DNA of 64,000 nucleotides from Syngnathus acus. Taxonomy: Eukaryota; Chordata; Actinopteri; Syngnathiformes; Syngnathidae. The notes below the pieces were generated by a model. It worked only from the letters and a program-made list of their open reading frames with translations, did no database searches and was not told the DNA's origin. The translations under genes and the position numbers were made by a program. The stretch covers positions 6,507,476 through 6,571,475 of the forward strand of contig NC_051089.1 in NCBI RefSeq assembly GCF_901709675.1. The letters are read 5' to 3'. Shown here piece by piece: positions 1 through 14,279 of the stretch (position 1 is its first letter; each line of letters opens with the position of its first letter).

Positions 1-812
1 GTGGAAAGGCCCACTTTGTATCCCGCAGCCAGATTTACCACCACGACGACCCCATGGGTCAATATTGTGGTTCGCGATTGAGGTTTGCAGGTGAATGAGA
101 ACAGATGTTGACAGGAGCCCACTGCCCTCTTAACAAGGCCCAATGCACAGAGCACTCGGTCGCCCAAATAGCCCAAGTTGACCAGGTGGCTGACGCACGA
201 CGGGCGCTGAGAGTGACACAGTGTCAGAAAACATGCTTGTTTTCTCCAGCGTTCAGCACATCCTAAAAGCTTTTTTGCATTGATCTGGTGTGCCTGCGGT
301 CAGATGGCTGTGCTGTGCAAGGATGGAGGGAGGGAGCTACGAGGCCGCTCCAGGGCCATGCGTGGCCTTGCACCATTTAGGGATTGTTTGTTGCACATAA
401 TTATGCACATACATGATGTTGCACCTCTCTGCTGGTTTGTCATGCTGCCTTCTCAAGCAAACGCTCCACCTGGCCTGATTACATTCACTGGGCTAATTTA
501 AAACCTTCTATTTGGCCTGAATAGAAAAATTCAATTGCAATGAACTCAACATCAGACTCTGAAGTCTTTTGTTGATGTTTTGTTAAAAAAAAAAAAAAAT
601 TCAGTATGTCACATCGAGGGGTCATCGCCGTAAGAGTCACCACTTACTGTCCACTAGGGGGCATATTTTCTCTGGTTTCTCTGGTTAACACACTTTGTAA
701 TATGTCTGTTTTTTTGTATGAACTTCCAAATTGTCACAAATAAACTACAGTAGGATTCCACTTCTGTTCCCACAATATTCACTTGCACTGTACTCCGAGA
801 GTTTAAGTGTAC
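1..812 (-). other. tmem266 intron sequence at window edge
   Basis: This is non-coding sequence downstream of the last visible tmem266 exon. I found no further exon of the C-terminal half. It contains a short poly-A run near 585 and a CTCF-like core, CCACTAGGGGGCAT, at 651-664. Nothing else is recognisable. Confidence 0.6.
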
Positions 813-3800
813 CTGCAGCGTTGTGCAGCTCTCTGGGATTCCTGTGAGCGCCCTCGTCGTCAGACTCCCCAGGAGTCAAGCCCTCCACAACCTGGAAACT
901 CCTGCCCTGCTTTGCCCACACGCGATGCATCTGCATAGCAGCCTCGCGCTCCGCCGCCAGGTCCAGGTCCTGCTGGGCCAGGTGAGCTCGCAGCTGCCTG
1001 ATCTCAAACTGTACCACAAGGATGGAGCGGTGGGATTGCAAATGAGGACGGATGAAGATGAAGACAGGGTGGGGAGGTGGAAGAAAGAATTCATACAGTG
1101 GAGGAAAGTCAGGGATCTGTATCAGTATAGCCAATTTGTTTAATTTAGTTAATTTGGTTGACAAAAAAAGTATAGTTTTCAATTTTCACTGATTGTGTAC
1201 GTTTTTCTTTTTTTTTTTTTTGCATAGTATGTGCGTGGGATAGCGACATTGGAGTGGCATTTGGAAGAGAATGACACTGATGGAGTTTTGCTGCCCCCTT
1301 GTGGCAACAGATTGACCAACACCTCCCAAAATAAAACATACATCTATTTGTCTAATATTTAAGTTTACAAAAATTATTTTCTACTCAGTGCCAATTAATT
1401 TAAACTCCTTGTACAAAAAAAAAAAAGTCTGGGGTGTGACGAAACCACAAAATCATTTTGTTAATTTTGATAATTTCACATTTCAATTGATTTAACTTGA
1501 ACAGTTTGGCCTTTGGATCATTTTTACATGTTAAATGAAAATTTTAACTTATTTTTTATTCTTCAGTAAATCTCTCCAAAGGAAATTCCACATACTGGGA
1601 AATGAATTAATATTGTATGCCTAGTTTCCATCTCAAACCGAGCCGTAATATATCAAATTGAATTGTAATCCCACTGAAAAAAATCATTCCACTTTAAGAA
1701 AATATCGCCCTTTAATTATGTCGCACTGTGGATCAAGATATGTATCAAATCGTCTTTTATCTGGAATAGGTGCACCCCCAACATGTACATTATGCAGTGC
1801 ACAATTTATTAATGCAACTCTGCAACTCACTCATGTGTTTGGTGTATGTTAGGATGAAATGAAAAGGTGCTCACAGCCTGTTCCTGGCAGATTTGCGTGA
1901 GACGCTCCAGTTGCTCCTCTCGCACTGCTTTCGTCTTCTCGCACTGTTGGATTTCCAGTTCCATCTCGACTTTGACTTGGAGCACGTAAGCTGAGGCCAA
2001 AAAGCAAATGGCTTCATTACATTGAACACTTTATGGGAAGCTGTTTAAAATACTGTAGTAAGGCCTATATTTGATTGGAATATACTTTAGCAGGAATTAT
2101 AAATGTGTCTTAAATAAAACTCAAGATACCAAACTGAGCTTCAACGCTGCACATTGAGCAAATTATTTCATTTTTTCAACACCCCTCCAGCTACACCACT
2201 AGATGGCAGCAAAGTGCTTGTGTGGCAATGAAGGGCATTCACATTTATTGAAAATTTGAAATAATTTTCACTATTCACCTTAAAGTCATGCCAGTGTGAC
2301 AAGACTTAAGAGTTGTGTATTATTTTCATTTTATAATTCTTTTACTTTTTTCATTCATTAAAAATATTAATTATAATGGAAAACCGATGTTTTATGAGGT
2401 TAACTAAAATATATATTTCAAGAAAATTTCCAAATAAATTTTCACGACATCTGCTGCATTTAACACAGAAGGAAGGTGGACATGAATAGCCACACTTAAA
2501 TTCACAAAGCAATTGAGTTACTGTTGAGACACAATTTCCAATGAACCAGACTGTCCTTTTAAAACACAAGCCGTCACCAATTCTTGCTTTTGTCACAAAC
2601 ATAACGTGATCCAAACTCACACAACAAGCTAAGTGACAAATATACGGGCTGAGAGCCCAATTCACACACGGCCACTCGGTGAAGACGTCCTCTCTCATTC
2701 AGCTTGACACAAGCATCAAGTTAATTGTGAGAGGGACTCAATCTTGTTGTAAATGTGCACCTCTCACTTTCTGGCGTGTCCCTGTCCAGCCTAACAAAGA
2801 GGCTCAATCACTCACTTGTATTAAAGAAAGCAGGTGGAAGTGCACTGAGAGATCAACACCTCAACTGCATGAAGAAGAAGGAAATCAAATAAGATCGTCA
2901 TGGGAATTAGAGCCTAACACGACGATGAGCAAATATGATGTCATGGTGACGATACCCATATCCTCCATTGTTTTTTTTTTTGGGGGACAGTGATGAAGTG
3001 CAACTTTATAATGGTTTTGAGGACTATTAGTAAAAAGCACCTCTCATCACCGATGAGCAAAGTGGAAAGAGAGTTGCTGTGCGGTCTGTTTGCATGCAGC
3101 AGGGGGACCACGGTGAGGGTGACCTCGACACGGATATCGAACCGGAGCGCATTAGCATAGAGGAGAACAACCACTATATTCATTACGGTCCCTGTGAATG
3201 TGCTTATCCAGACCCTACAATCGATCCAGGCCTGAGTAGACGAGTGACAGCAAATTACTCTTGGGGATGATCAATAGCTATATTGCTCTGAATAGTAAAT
3301 AATTTGTATAATGATGGAGAGAACGAGGTCAGGAGGGACCAGGTGCTCACGGCAACCCGTTAACTCGGTCCATATGATTTAAGAAACGGCGTGGACATTG
3401 TCTTTGACTCACCGTCGATGATCCTCTTCACCCTCCAGATGCGCAGGGTGATGATGAGGCTGATGGCGTCCCAGGGGCTGCTGGGCCCGTTGGCCACCGT
3501 GGAGGCCACCATGGGGGCCAGGGACAACACGATGACGGCTCCGTCAAACACCTGATGATGAGAACGCTATGCTAATAAAATGCTAGTGAGGTTTAATAAC
3601 CTAAAGCAGGTTATTGGGCTGTTAACATTGGGGGGGGGGGGGGGGGGGAATACTAACCATAGTCTCAAGTTCTTACTGTTCCTACAAAGTTGGACGCAAA
3701 CTAAGACTAGGAAATACTAAATGTGGTCTTGTCCCAATACCTTTGTCCATATAGTGCACACTGTATGATTCGGTAGAAGGTGAAGAATCGTACCTCGACT

Positions 3801-6800
3801 TTGTTTTCGATGTAGTCCCAGATCCCGAGCACAACAATTCTGAAGACAGTCTAGAGACAAATTAAGACATTAAGTTATGTGATCAACCGCATTAAGGTCC
3901 ATCTTGCACTTTGTGGTCACTTTAGCGACGCGCCTTTCGGCAGCACCATTGATTCACCCGCCAATTAGCATGAGAGGTCACGCACAAGTGGTCCGCCAAA
4001 TCCATCATGCGTTGGTGCCATTTGGATATTTGATTTGGAGCCAACGAAGCGAAACGCTTTAGAACTTCAACAATGTTCTGACTGGTAGACAATACCAAAG
4101 TCATTAAACACCCTTTAAACGTCCTCCCATTGACTCTTCACATATGACGTCATTGGCGAGGATGGATCATATTGCTTGAAACCCCCCCCCCCCCATGCTC
4201 ATTAAATTCCACTTCAATTATTGCTCCTGCTGGCTAGATGATAATTAACGTTTGGTTTAGGGCATTAAGGCCGGCGCCGGCAGTGTAATTGTTTTGCACT
4301 GGAGTCAGGCCTGCGGGTCAAACGCTTCCCTCTTCATTTAGTATTGCACAAATATAAAGTTTTGTCTCTTAAATGTTTTAAATTACAATTGCACTTCAAA
4401 AATCAATCGTTTACTCACCATAAAGCCGTTAAGTGGCTATTCTGAAGCCAAACTATCAATACTAATATGGACAATAATGGAAGGAAGACATTAAATGGAA
4501 AAAGTGAACAACCGTAAACATAATCAAACAACAGCGTCTACAGCTATGACATAAGAGGTCTTTGTTTTACAACATAGCCACTTAACCAGATTTTTTTTTT
4601 TATTATTATAAATATCAGTACACACTCTCCCATACTGCATCTCTGTCACTATGCTAACGCAATAGTAAAAGTCATAATTACAGTAAATATTTTCAGTATC
4701 AAATAATAAAATCATCAGCCACATAGCATACATTGCCTTCATCTTATTTCAATGTTTTTGGAAAACAAGAAAAAAACACGCAAAAGCAAAAAAGATCCAA
4801 TAAAACGTAGCAATGTGTGTTCTAAAAAAATGTTTTTTTAAAACTTATTGAAATATGACCAATTATAATATGTGGCGGATGAAATGAAAAACAGGGGGAA
4901 AAAAGAAACAAATAGAAATAGACGTTGGTTAAAGCGCTCATTAGCATCTAAACCAGACGTACTGAGATTTTGTTTTAAATGCTGCTTAATAATGAGTAAC
5001 GCAGAAAAAACAATCTAATAACAATACTTAATGCAATTAGGAATAAAAATGATCATGTTTAATTAGTTGTTGATTACCATACGATAAGTAGTGGATTCTT
5101 TCCAACTAATTTGCTGTCTAAAGTAGGATAACATCAAGATCAGCTACCGACTCATCACTGCAGAATTATCTGGCTAACTAAGAAGTAGATGTGATTAAAA
5201 GGCAGAGTCTCAGCGGAATAATGGCACTAAATCACATTACCTCTGAAAAGAAAAGTGACAGGATGATGAGACTGATCCAGTGGATGATGCTGGCAAACTG
5301 GAAAGCATTGGTAACTGCAGACACAAATAAATGCAGCCTTGAAATAAAGTACACTTCTAAAGCACCAAGTCGTCTTTCAACTAGCGAGGACACTGTGTCC
5401 ATCACGGGGCCATCATTTACTCCAGTGTCAAATTGTCTACAGCGCTAATCTTTTCGGTTCATTCCCTGAAGACTGTGCTATCATTAAAGCTGAACGCTGG
5501 CCACCAATCAATGGAGATGCACGCTCGCCTCCTGCCATTGACAAGATGCCTGCTTCGTTATCCTGTCTCGGCATTGCTGTTCATCATCAATTGGCAACAT
5601 GCACAGCCAGCGCATGTTTGATTGGGACCACTAAAAAACAGTGAGGATGCACTACTGGATTTGACTTCAATTTGTTTCCCCTTCTCAGTTACTCAATGTG
5701 GTCATTACAAAACAATTATCAAAAAGTATGTGTTGAAATAAAAGGATGGACTCACATTGAAGGAGTTTGGTGTCGATGAGTAGCTCCAAGGAGAGGAAGA
5801 GCACCACCAGGATAACGCAAGCTACCAGGACACAATTGAAACCAGCACTGAGCAGACAGACTTGCCATAGGGCCACTCGACGGCCACAGCAAGGCTTTAG
5901 CCAGTTGGACCTGCAACACAACACAACAAAACTGTGGTTGTCTATTTCTAGATGAGGACATATTTGCGACATGAAGGTCAATTTACATAGACGGATGGAA
6001 ATGGAAAATAATTTGGGAGTAAAGTAGAAACAACCAGTTAAAATTGAATTTTTAAAAAGAGTGACACCAGAATATAAAGAGAGTGCTTAGCAATAAATCT
6101 GGAGTTCCCATTGTGGCCAACAGAGGGCGGTAGTTTGAAGAGATGCGCTCTAAATTGAGCTAAGGTGAGGATGTTAAGACTTGAGATAAGAGAGGGCATT
6201 GACGGAGAAAGGGACAGTGGAGCTTTGTGAACTGCTGATTTGAGCATTAGCTGCATCTAAGGCTGGAATTTTAATGAACTTCCAATTCATCAGGGCATGA
6301 AGAGGACCACTGTAGCAGAGCTTGATTGGGGGTAGCGGCATGCAGCAAAATCAGCATCTTGACTGTCAAGTGAGAGAAGTAAAATAAGATGGAAAATAGT
6401 CTCAAATATTTTTTAAATAGATGGAATTGGAGTTGCAACTGTTAATTGACAACTAATTTTTTTATCAAAATAATCAATAATTAGTTTTGCTATACTTGAT
6501 GAATGGTGAAGATACTTTAATTACTGACTGAACAAGTGTTTGAATGTTAATCATTTTATGTTTGTGCATTTGGTTTTACTTTGAAATAATATCCTGATAT
6601 AATAACATAATATAGGAATGATAATTCATTAATTTAAAAATCAGATTCATCTATTAATCAACAAAATACTCAATAAAAAATTAATTATTAAAATAAGGGT
6701 TAGTTGCAGCCCGCATATGGAATGTCATCTGTCGTCTGGCAATTGACATGTTAGCCTTAAATAGTCTAACATGACCATTTTTTTCCATCATTTCAAGTCA

Positions 6801-9800
6801 AACTGAGAAGCCTGAGGTAGGAGCACTGAGAAGGAACAAAGCCTCTCAGCAGTTCTCCAGCTGGAGCGGAAAGTTGGCACCGCTCTCAATTTTTTGCCTC
6901 CTCGCCATTTGCTGGCACAAAAGAGGTGGCCGACATTGGTGAAGTGTTTGGCCCCTTCATCATTTGACGTCTCCATTGCTTGGCACACAGCTCACAAGGC
7001 TCATTTGAACTGAAATGGACGAGTTGTGTCTGTGTTTGGAATTGCATCGCTTATTTGAGGGGTTAACGCAACAACATAAACTAAAAGTGACCACAATTTG
7101 CATTATAGCTCTCTAATTATTTTTTTGGGCTCAGCGGCACAAAAAAAGGGAAGCCTGTTTGGGGAGAAGTCATCTAAATCCACGCTCTTCATGACACTCG
7201 AGGGATTTGCACTTCTCAGCCTGCAATAATAACCTTCATCAAATAATTTACAGCCACCACCAGCTGTCTCTTTCATCTAAACCACTTCCAGCATCAACTT
7301 AATATTTGATACGCTTAAGAATAAATTCTCCAAATGGCCTCAAACCATTTGTAGAACCACATTCAAGAAACTTTTAAACACTTCCCTGCAAATTACTATC
7401 GTCAGGGTTTAATGTTGCTTTAACAAATGATTTAAAAAAACATTTTCTGCAATTTACTACTGTGGTGAAACAGAGCCATAATAACAGCTACAAGGCCAAG
7501 AATCCGAATTTGCACAGTACAAGTACATATCACAAATAATGTCAAAACGTCACATCAGATTTGAGCATATATCAGTAAAGCTCCATTCAATCAGCAAAGC
7601 ATTAAGTTATGTGATTTAAGTAGATTCGCATTCCGAGCACAGAAGTTCAAGCACTGTGTCACCGTTTTAAACTTCTTTAAAATGTCATTCAAAAAAAAAA
7701 AAAGAAAAAAAGTCTTCCTGTAGTCAGACAAATTGTGTTCACTGTTCAACCTTAGATGTTCTATTGTATTTGAGTAAAAAAATAAATAAATACGATGAGC
7801 CATGTTCCTTTGCTAGCAGCAGCCTTTGTGCATTGATGCCAGGATCAGATTTATCATCAGAGGATATTAAAATGAGTACACATGGCAATAAACCTTTGAG
7901 TCATGATTTCCAATGATAACACCGGCCATCTTGTTACAGGCTAAATGCGACATATCACACACTCAGGCACAGATTAAAAAAAGCTTGCAATGAGACCAGG
8001 AAAGGAGGCGGAAGTAGCACTGATAAGACAGCCATGAGTGTATTGTGAGTTCTTGTGTGGCGCCAAAAGTGGCCCGACCCGATCCGGTCCAGACGGGGCG
8101 TCGCAGAAGCTGCTTTCAACACATGGGGGATATTAATGAGTCTTACTCAAGCAACAGAACAAATGTTGTACTTCTGACCCATTAGGCTCTGACAGTCTGA
8201 CACAACCACCTGGCCCGAGTCATAGTAGACAAGTTCAACCTCTGCAGCTCAATGCATTTTAGAGAAAGTATTTTATTTATTTATTTATTTTATTTATATC
8301 TATTTATATCAATTTATTTATCTATTTATTTATATGAGCTCTTAAATGAACCATTTTCATAACTGGGCGCTGTTAGAAATTGGCGTAAACCAATCAAAGA
8401 GGCTCCGCCCCTCTCCTTAAAATTCAGTACACGTGAGGTATGCAATCTAAAAGCTTGAAGCAGTCGGAACTTTAAAGGAACTGCGATAATCTCCACTTGC
8501 AGATGATGTGAAGTTGGCCGTCATGTGACCGTGTGGGACATTTCTTTTCTTTTCAGGCTAAATCAAATATGGAAATATCTTTCTCATTTGAATTCCTGCT
8601 TCCGAAGCATGTGTTGATACAGCCGTCAGCACCCGAGATGGAGTGGGGCTCGACGGGAGGGAGATTAAATCAGGGAGGGTAATCGATAACGGTGTGTCGA
8701 TTGAGACATTGAATGCTGGGAGACCCACAAGCGTCAGATGATCAGCTCTGGTAAATAATAGTGTGTCTTGCTAAATACTACAAACGTTTTCGACTGGTAT
8801 ATTCTTTTGTCTTGGATAATAGACCCAAAATAAATATAGATTTGCTCAGGTGTACCTAATATTGTGACCAAAGAGCTCCAGACGGCATGCATTTAAACAC
8901 CAAATGAAACTTTTAACTCTTTTGCCACTGGCCTTGCCCGCAGCAGAGGAATTAAGGAGTCTGGGAGATAACATGAAGCAGTCGCTCCCTGGTCACTGCC
9001 TCTGACAACTTCTCATACTGGCTAATTAAAGTGGGCCAAATTACTCGACTTGTACTTCTCTCTCACTTCTGACAAAGCATTTAAAAGTAGGAGTGATGAT
9101 GAGTTCCTTTGACCTTCACATGGCACTCTTTCAGAAAGACTTAAATTGACATTATAGTAAGCAACTAAACAGTAAAAAAAAAAACAGGCAGCAGTCACCC
9201 TCCGCCTCCTAAAACCAACAGTTATTTCCAAAATTGGATTTTTTGACCTTCGCCCGAAATCTACTGGTGACGGGCAAAGATGAACTTTCCTCTTTTATAC
9301 CCTTGCTCACGTCACGTTTCGAAGAACCATCTGGACCCCTTTGCACATTTAGAACGGCCGCATCAGCGGCATATGCTACTATTTTAGTTTCTGGCAGGCG
9401 TGAACTTCTCCAACAGGATGGAAGGTGACATCATGCCACAGCTCACGTATGCGCTAATCAAGCCAAAAAACAACATACCGGCTCACACAAAGAAAAAAAA
9501 TACATTAGTGTGGCCCAAAATATATATATTTGAAGCTTACAGATGGTTTGAAAAATGATTCTCCCAACTCAGAAGATGAACAGGACAAGAGACTGGAGGC
9601 GGGATTCAGGAAGTATGACCATCATCATCTTTATGATTGCTCCACTTGTCACTCACCACTCCATCAGTCAACCGTTAAAAAGGTCGAATGAATGAGCCTC
9701 CTCGATAGCTCCATCAGCTCCCACAAAAAGCAAGGAACCCAAACTTGAAATAATGAAGAAATAAGGAGAGCCAACAAATAAAAGAATCATGACCACTGTG

Positions 9801-12800
9801 GGGGAAGAGTGGGAATCCATAAAAGTGCTGAACACAAGCCCACGCCACCTTGATCCTCCCAGCATTTTTCCAGACAGGAAGATGGATGGACCCAAGTCTA
9901 TTAATAAGTACACTTTACTCAACAGGGCGCCAAAACTGCTAACACTGCAAACGGCCCCTGATACGAGTTGCAACTATCACCTCCCACAGTGGTGCCCACT
10001 CATCTCCCGATTGGAGCGACAATGCAGTTAAGCGAACCCTCCGAGCGCAACTTGGAGGCTCTCCGGAGCCTGACGACAAATGGTCGCAACGCAGCAGGTG
10101 CTCCTGGAAGCTTCGACTTGATTATGGGAAGGAAGAGAAGAACAGCTAAAATCTGTCAAAAATAGATTTTTTTTTTTTAAATTGGGAAAAGGGAGGCTAT
10201 CTAAATATACGGGGCATCAACGAAGCAATGCTATTGTTCCTAATGAGCTGTGACAGCGCAGGATAAATTGGAATATGAAGTGAAGCATGATTACAGAGGA
10301 TTAGATAACAAGCACCACACAGCCCCGATTTTTCGCTCGCGCTCGGTTTATAAATACATTTGCTGGCGTTCCGTCGGCGCATGCACACTTTGGCGGCGGT
10401 GGCGTACAGTGTGAGGAGAGAGCGGTAAGGTCAGCTCCACCTTCACAATGCTACCGGCTGTGATATGCAAAAAGCCGCTGACGGGAGGTGCTTCATCACG
10501 CCGTGGCAGCCTCTCGTTGTGATTAATCCCCTCCGCTTGCTTCCCGCCATAAAACGCCGGCAGCTTTACGTTAGATGCAAATTGTGATGGCACCTTTTTT
10601 TGGGGTGGGGGGGCTCGTGTGGCACTTGTATGGCACCAAGGGTCTTTTCTGTGCTCTCTGTTAATGGTTGCACAATGTAGATCTGCAGACTAATAACTGA
10701 AACAACACTAATGGAATGAATAAGTGAATAAATATGTGGAACATTTGGCAGGATTGAATACTTTAAAAGTCAAAGTGAAGGGAACTAAATGGGAAGAAAT
10801 GTTGACTATTTGTTTTCGTTATTTTTGTTTGCATCTGACTTTCTCGTGTACGATAGATTGAGACAGAGCTTTCCAAAAACAAATTAGAGCAGTAGAACTA
10901 AAAAATCTGCCGTAAGCAGTGTGTGTAAATCCAGCCCGAATCATCTGTTTACTACCTGTAGTTCTATCGCCATTATATCCATTAAGGTCATGCCTGACTG
11001 GGCCATTTATCAGCTGAATTGGATCGATGTCAGATTGCTTTCTCCCCGAAACCAAAAAGCATCGACTTTTTGATCTGGACCAAATCAAGCTATTCAATAG
11101 TGGTGTCAAATCAATCATATAAACTGCGGACCACAGGGAGCGAGTCTGAAGAAGGGAGCAGACCCAACCCCATCAAGATAAAACTGTCAGTTCCATATTT
11201 GTCTTTGTTTGTCTGGATCTTTGGTTACAAGCTGTTTACTCATTTGTAGGGATTGACTTCGACTTTGATTTTAAGAACTTCCCCGAAAGATCCAGACGTT
11301 CTTTTTAGCTTTAGCGTGTCTAGCTTTGGCTTTAGCATATCTAGTCCATATCTACAGATGACTAAAAACATACAAAAAAATTAATTGGCCTTCTTGATCT
11401 GTTTTGACAGTATGCAAAAGGTTGAAATGCGTGCTACTACAAGCTAAAGTGATACATAAACCTTGACCCATTGCTAAAAAGTAAATAAAGTTTGCCTATG
11501 TTTCCACTTCCCTAAATAAGTTTTGCTGACATTTGCACACATTCTAGAGTAAGTGGAAATGGGCAATCCACTTTCTCAGATGGGGTCAGTGGAGCCGCTA
11601 ACATTCCATCTCTATACGTTTTCATTTTTACGGCTGTGGATTGCTTCGCCACCGCCGGCCGGAGTCTCGGCTCGGTTCAAAAACACTTCATCATCCTGTA
11701 CTGCCATAAAGGAAAAAAAAAGATTTCATCTGCCCCATTTCCCTTAAAGGGAACTCAGCAAATGGTCTTTCTCTTATGGTAGATGCACTCTTGCTACTCA
11801 ACCTCTATTCATGACACACTATCATGGTCCAAAATGTTTGACCGCTTGGTGGTGGGAATATGCTGAGTTGACAATTTATGACATGGTGGTTGGTGCACAA
11901 AATACTGTAATTTTGAAAGCGTACAAATATCATTTGTATGCCCAATCATAATTTTGCTTAAAATCGGTATTTCCCGATTATTAGGAAGTTCTAAAATTCA
12001 GAAGCTCCTCCATCACCAGCACGAACCAGCAATAATGAACTTTGGCGTAAACAGTGATGATTGTTATTTAGCGAAGCCTGCTACTGCGGGCTAACTTTAA
12101 AGGCGTATTGATTGTGTAATTAGCAGACGGAGGCCTTGTGATACTCAAATCGAAAAAATGAACTAGAATTGTGTCAACGACGTCCTCATGGTGAGTGAGA
12201 TCTACTCATTTCACATGATTGCAAATTGGATGCACGATTATGGTGACCGATTTCATACACCCGTGCCAAATAATTAGGTTGTGTAAATTGAATTATTGGT
12301 AACACAGCCCACGACTGAGCCCGGCTTTAAAGTGATGCTTGTCTCCAAAACATTGCCTTGCAGGTGCTTTACTGGTGGAGCTACAATAGGAAATGCTGCA
12401 TGCATAATTCAACACTGTAGACACAGTCGTGTTTCCCACTAGCCTTCCCCGGGACACAAAAAAAACTGTAGTACTCACCGAGACAAGAAGCAAAGCGCAA
12501 TAACAAAATGTACAATGTTTATCGGTGCAAATACAAATACGTGCCAGAGTGAGGTACAAGTATCAGTGCTGCCAACTGCGCCGCTGTGAAACGGTCGGTT
12601 TAGTGACCTAAACGATAGAGTTGGACCAGGCTCGTACATTACAGCATGGGTCCATTGGCTCCCTCGCATCCGCTTACGGTGTTGATAAGTGTCCTGATGA
12701 GAGCGTATGTTACGCTGGGATGGAGTCACAGGTGCACGACACAATGGAAAGACTGGAGCGTGGAAAGCAATGTGACCTTTCCATATGTCACACATACAGA

Positions 12801-14229
12801 AGATAAACATTGGAATCAAAAAAATCTCTTTACCTAGCCAAACATTGTACCTGTTTTAGACAATTTCCCTGCAGCCTTTGTTATGTTAGTAACTTAGTAC
12901 AGTAACTAAATTGCAGTAATATAAATCTTTATACACTATATTAAGCTTTTCATGCATTGGAGTTTAATTTATATCCCAGAATGGGAATAATTACGTTGTA
13001 TAACTACGGGCGTGTTATTTTCATATCGGCTGAAGCCAAAATAGAGAAAATCTTGTAGAAATATGTTGACATCTGTGATGTAACGTGTAAGCTTGCTAAT
13101 GGTAATGCAACAAAAATAAATATCTGTGATCTCACAGCAAACACTGACATTATTTGCTGGATGGCAATTTCTAAGAAGCACATTGCATGAAATGTAACTC
13201 GCATTTACCGTAATAGAGAACAAGAATGACGATGAAAAGGAACAGGTTTGTAGTCAGCGTGATTAGTACGTTTGATTAACCTTTTTTATGATGATCACAT
13301 ATTTCTCATTATGCAATAATCTGTTGCAGTCTGTCAGTGCAGATGTCGAAATACTTCCAAATAAAATACCCGCTTGGGAGGGGTGGGGGGGGGGGTTGGT
13401 TGGGTGCTGGGGGACGGTCTGTTTGTGATGTGTCATCAGTGCAAACTCATCAACACCTTACTCACCCTTCCCGGGCTTCATCTTCATCGGCATTGGAAAG
13501 GAGCTGCGAGCCAGCCATCGAGAGGTCCAGCGCCGCGAGCGGAAGGTCTCGGTAGCCGAAACTCACCAGCTGGACCGGAGGAGCCAAGCATTGGTTCTCA
13601 TCGTCCACCTGCTGGGAGATGACCTCCAAGTCTGACAGAGCTGCAGTCCCCACGTCCCTAGTCGACCACCAAGACAAGACGGAAGACGTTATGATTACGC
13701 TCGCTCGTTGACTGACATTAAGTGTTTGATAAAGAGTAAGAAATGGATCAGTAGAAAACGAAACGGACATTTATTTGTGCTCTTTAATGCAGCGGCCGAT
13801 GCGTAAAAATAGTGAAAGATGGCAAGCAAGACAATGTGAGCGGTGACATAGAAAGGCAGCCCAGATGAAAAAGGAGTTTAATTATTCAGTCGGGCAACAC
13901 ATTCTTATTCACAGCGTTGCCCTCGGGGTACCAGCGCTGGGTCACCGAGGGTCACGCACAAACACCCACTCGGCATCGTGAAAGAGACTGAGCGCTCACG
14001 CGGTTTAGCAACAATAGAGAAGTTGCCGGTCCGACGTTTGCTCGGAGGGAGCGTAATAACTGGGGCGTGTCTTGCTTGAAGTGCAACGCTCGCATACATT
14101 TGTGACCACTGTTTAATGCATTTTCAAGCAGCACAAAGCAGCAAGAGAGGACGAGAAGAGGTTATCGCTTTGAAAATCTGATAGATATATGTATAAAATT
14201 AAATATAATAATTACATAAAATAAAAATA

Positions 14230-14279
<50 letters not shown>

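Larger units (their letters stand above)
5911..13465 (-). other. Large tmem266 intron
   Basis: This 7.5-kb intron separates the S1 exon from the N-terminal exon. It holds a MITE remnant (6430-6712), a TTTA/TTTATATC microsatellite (8271-8337), and a small patch near 8388-8412 in which a CCAAT box precedes a GC box (ccgcccc). Long open frames here lack splice-compatible or family-like sequence, and I see no other gene. Confidence 0.55.

Noticed and set aside
5241-5297. Shorter tmem266 S2 exon using the acceptor TTTCCAG
   Set aside because: It leaves one base unmatched; the acceptor at 5314 keeps frame and adds the conserved TNAFQ residues.
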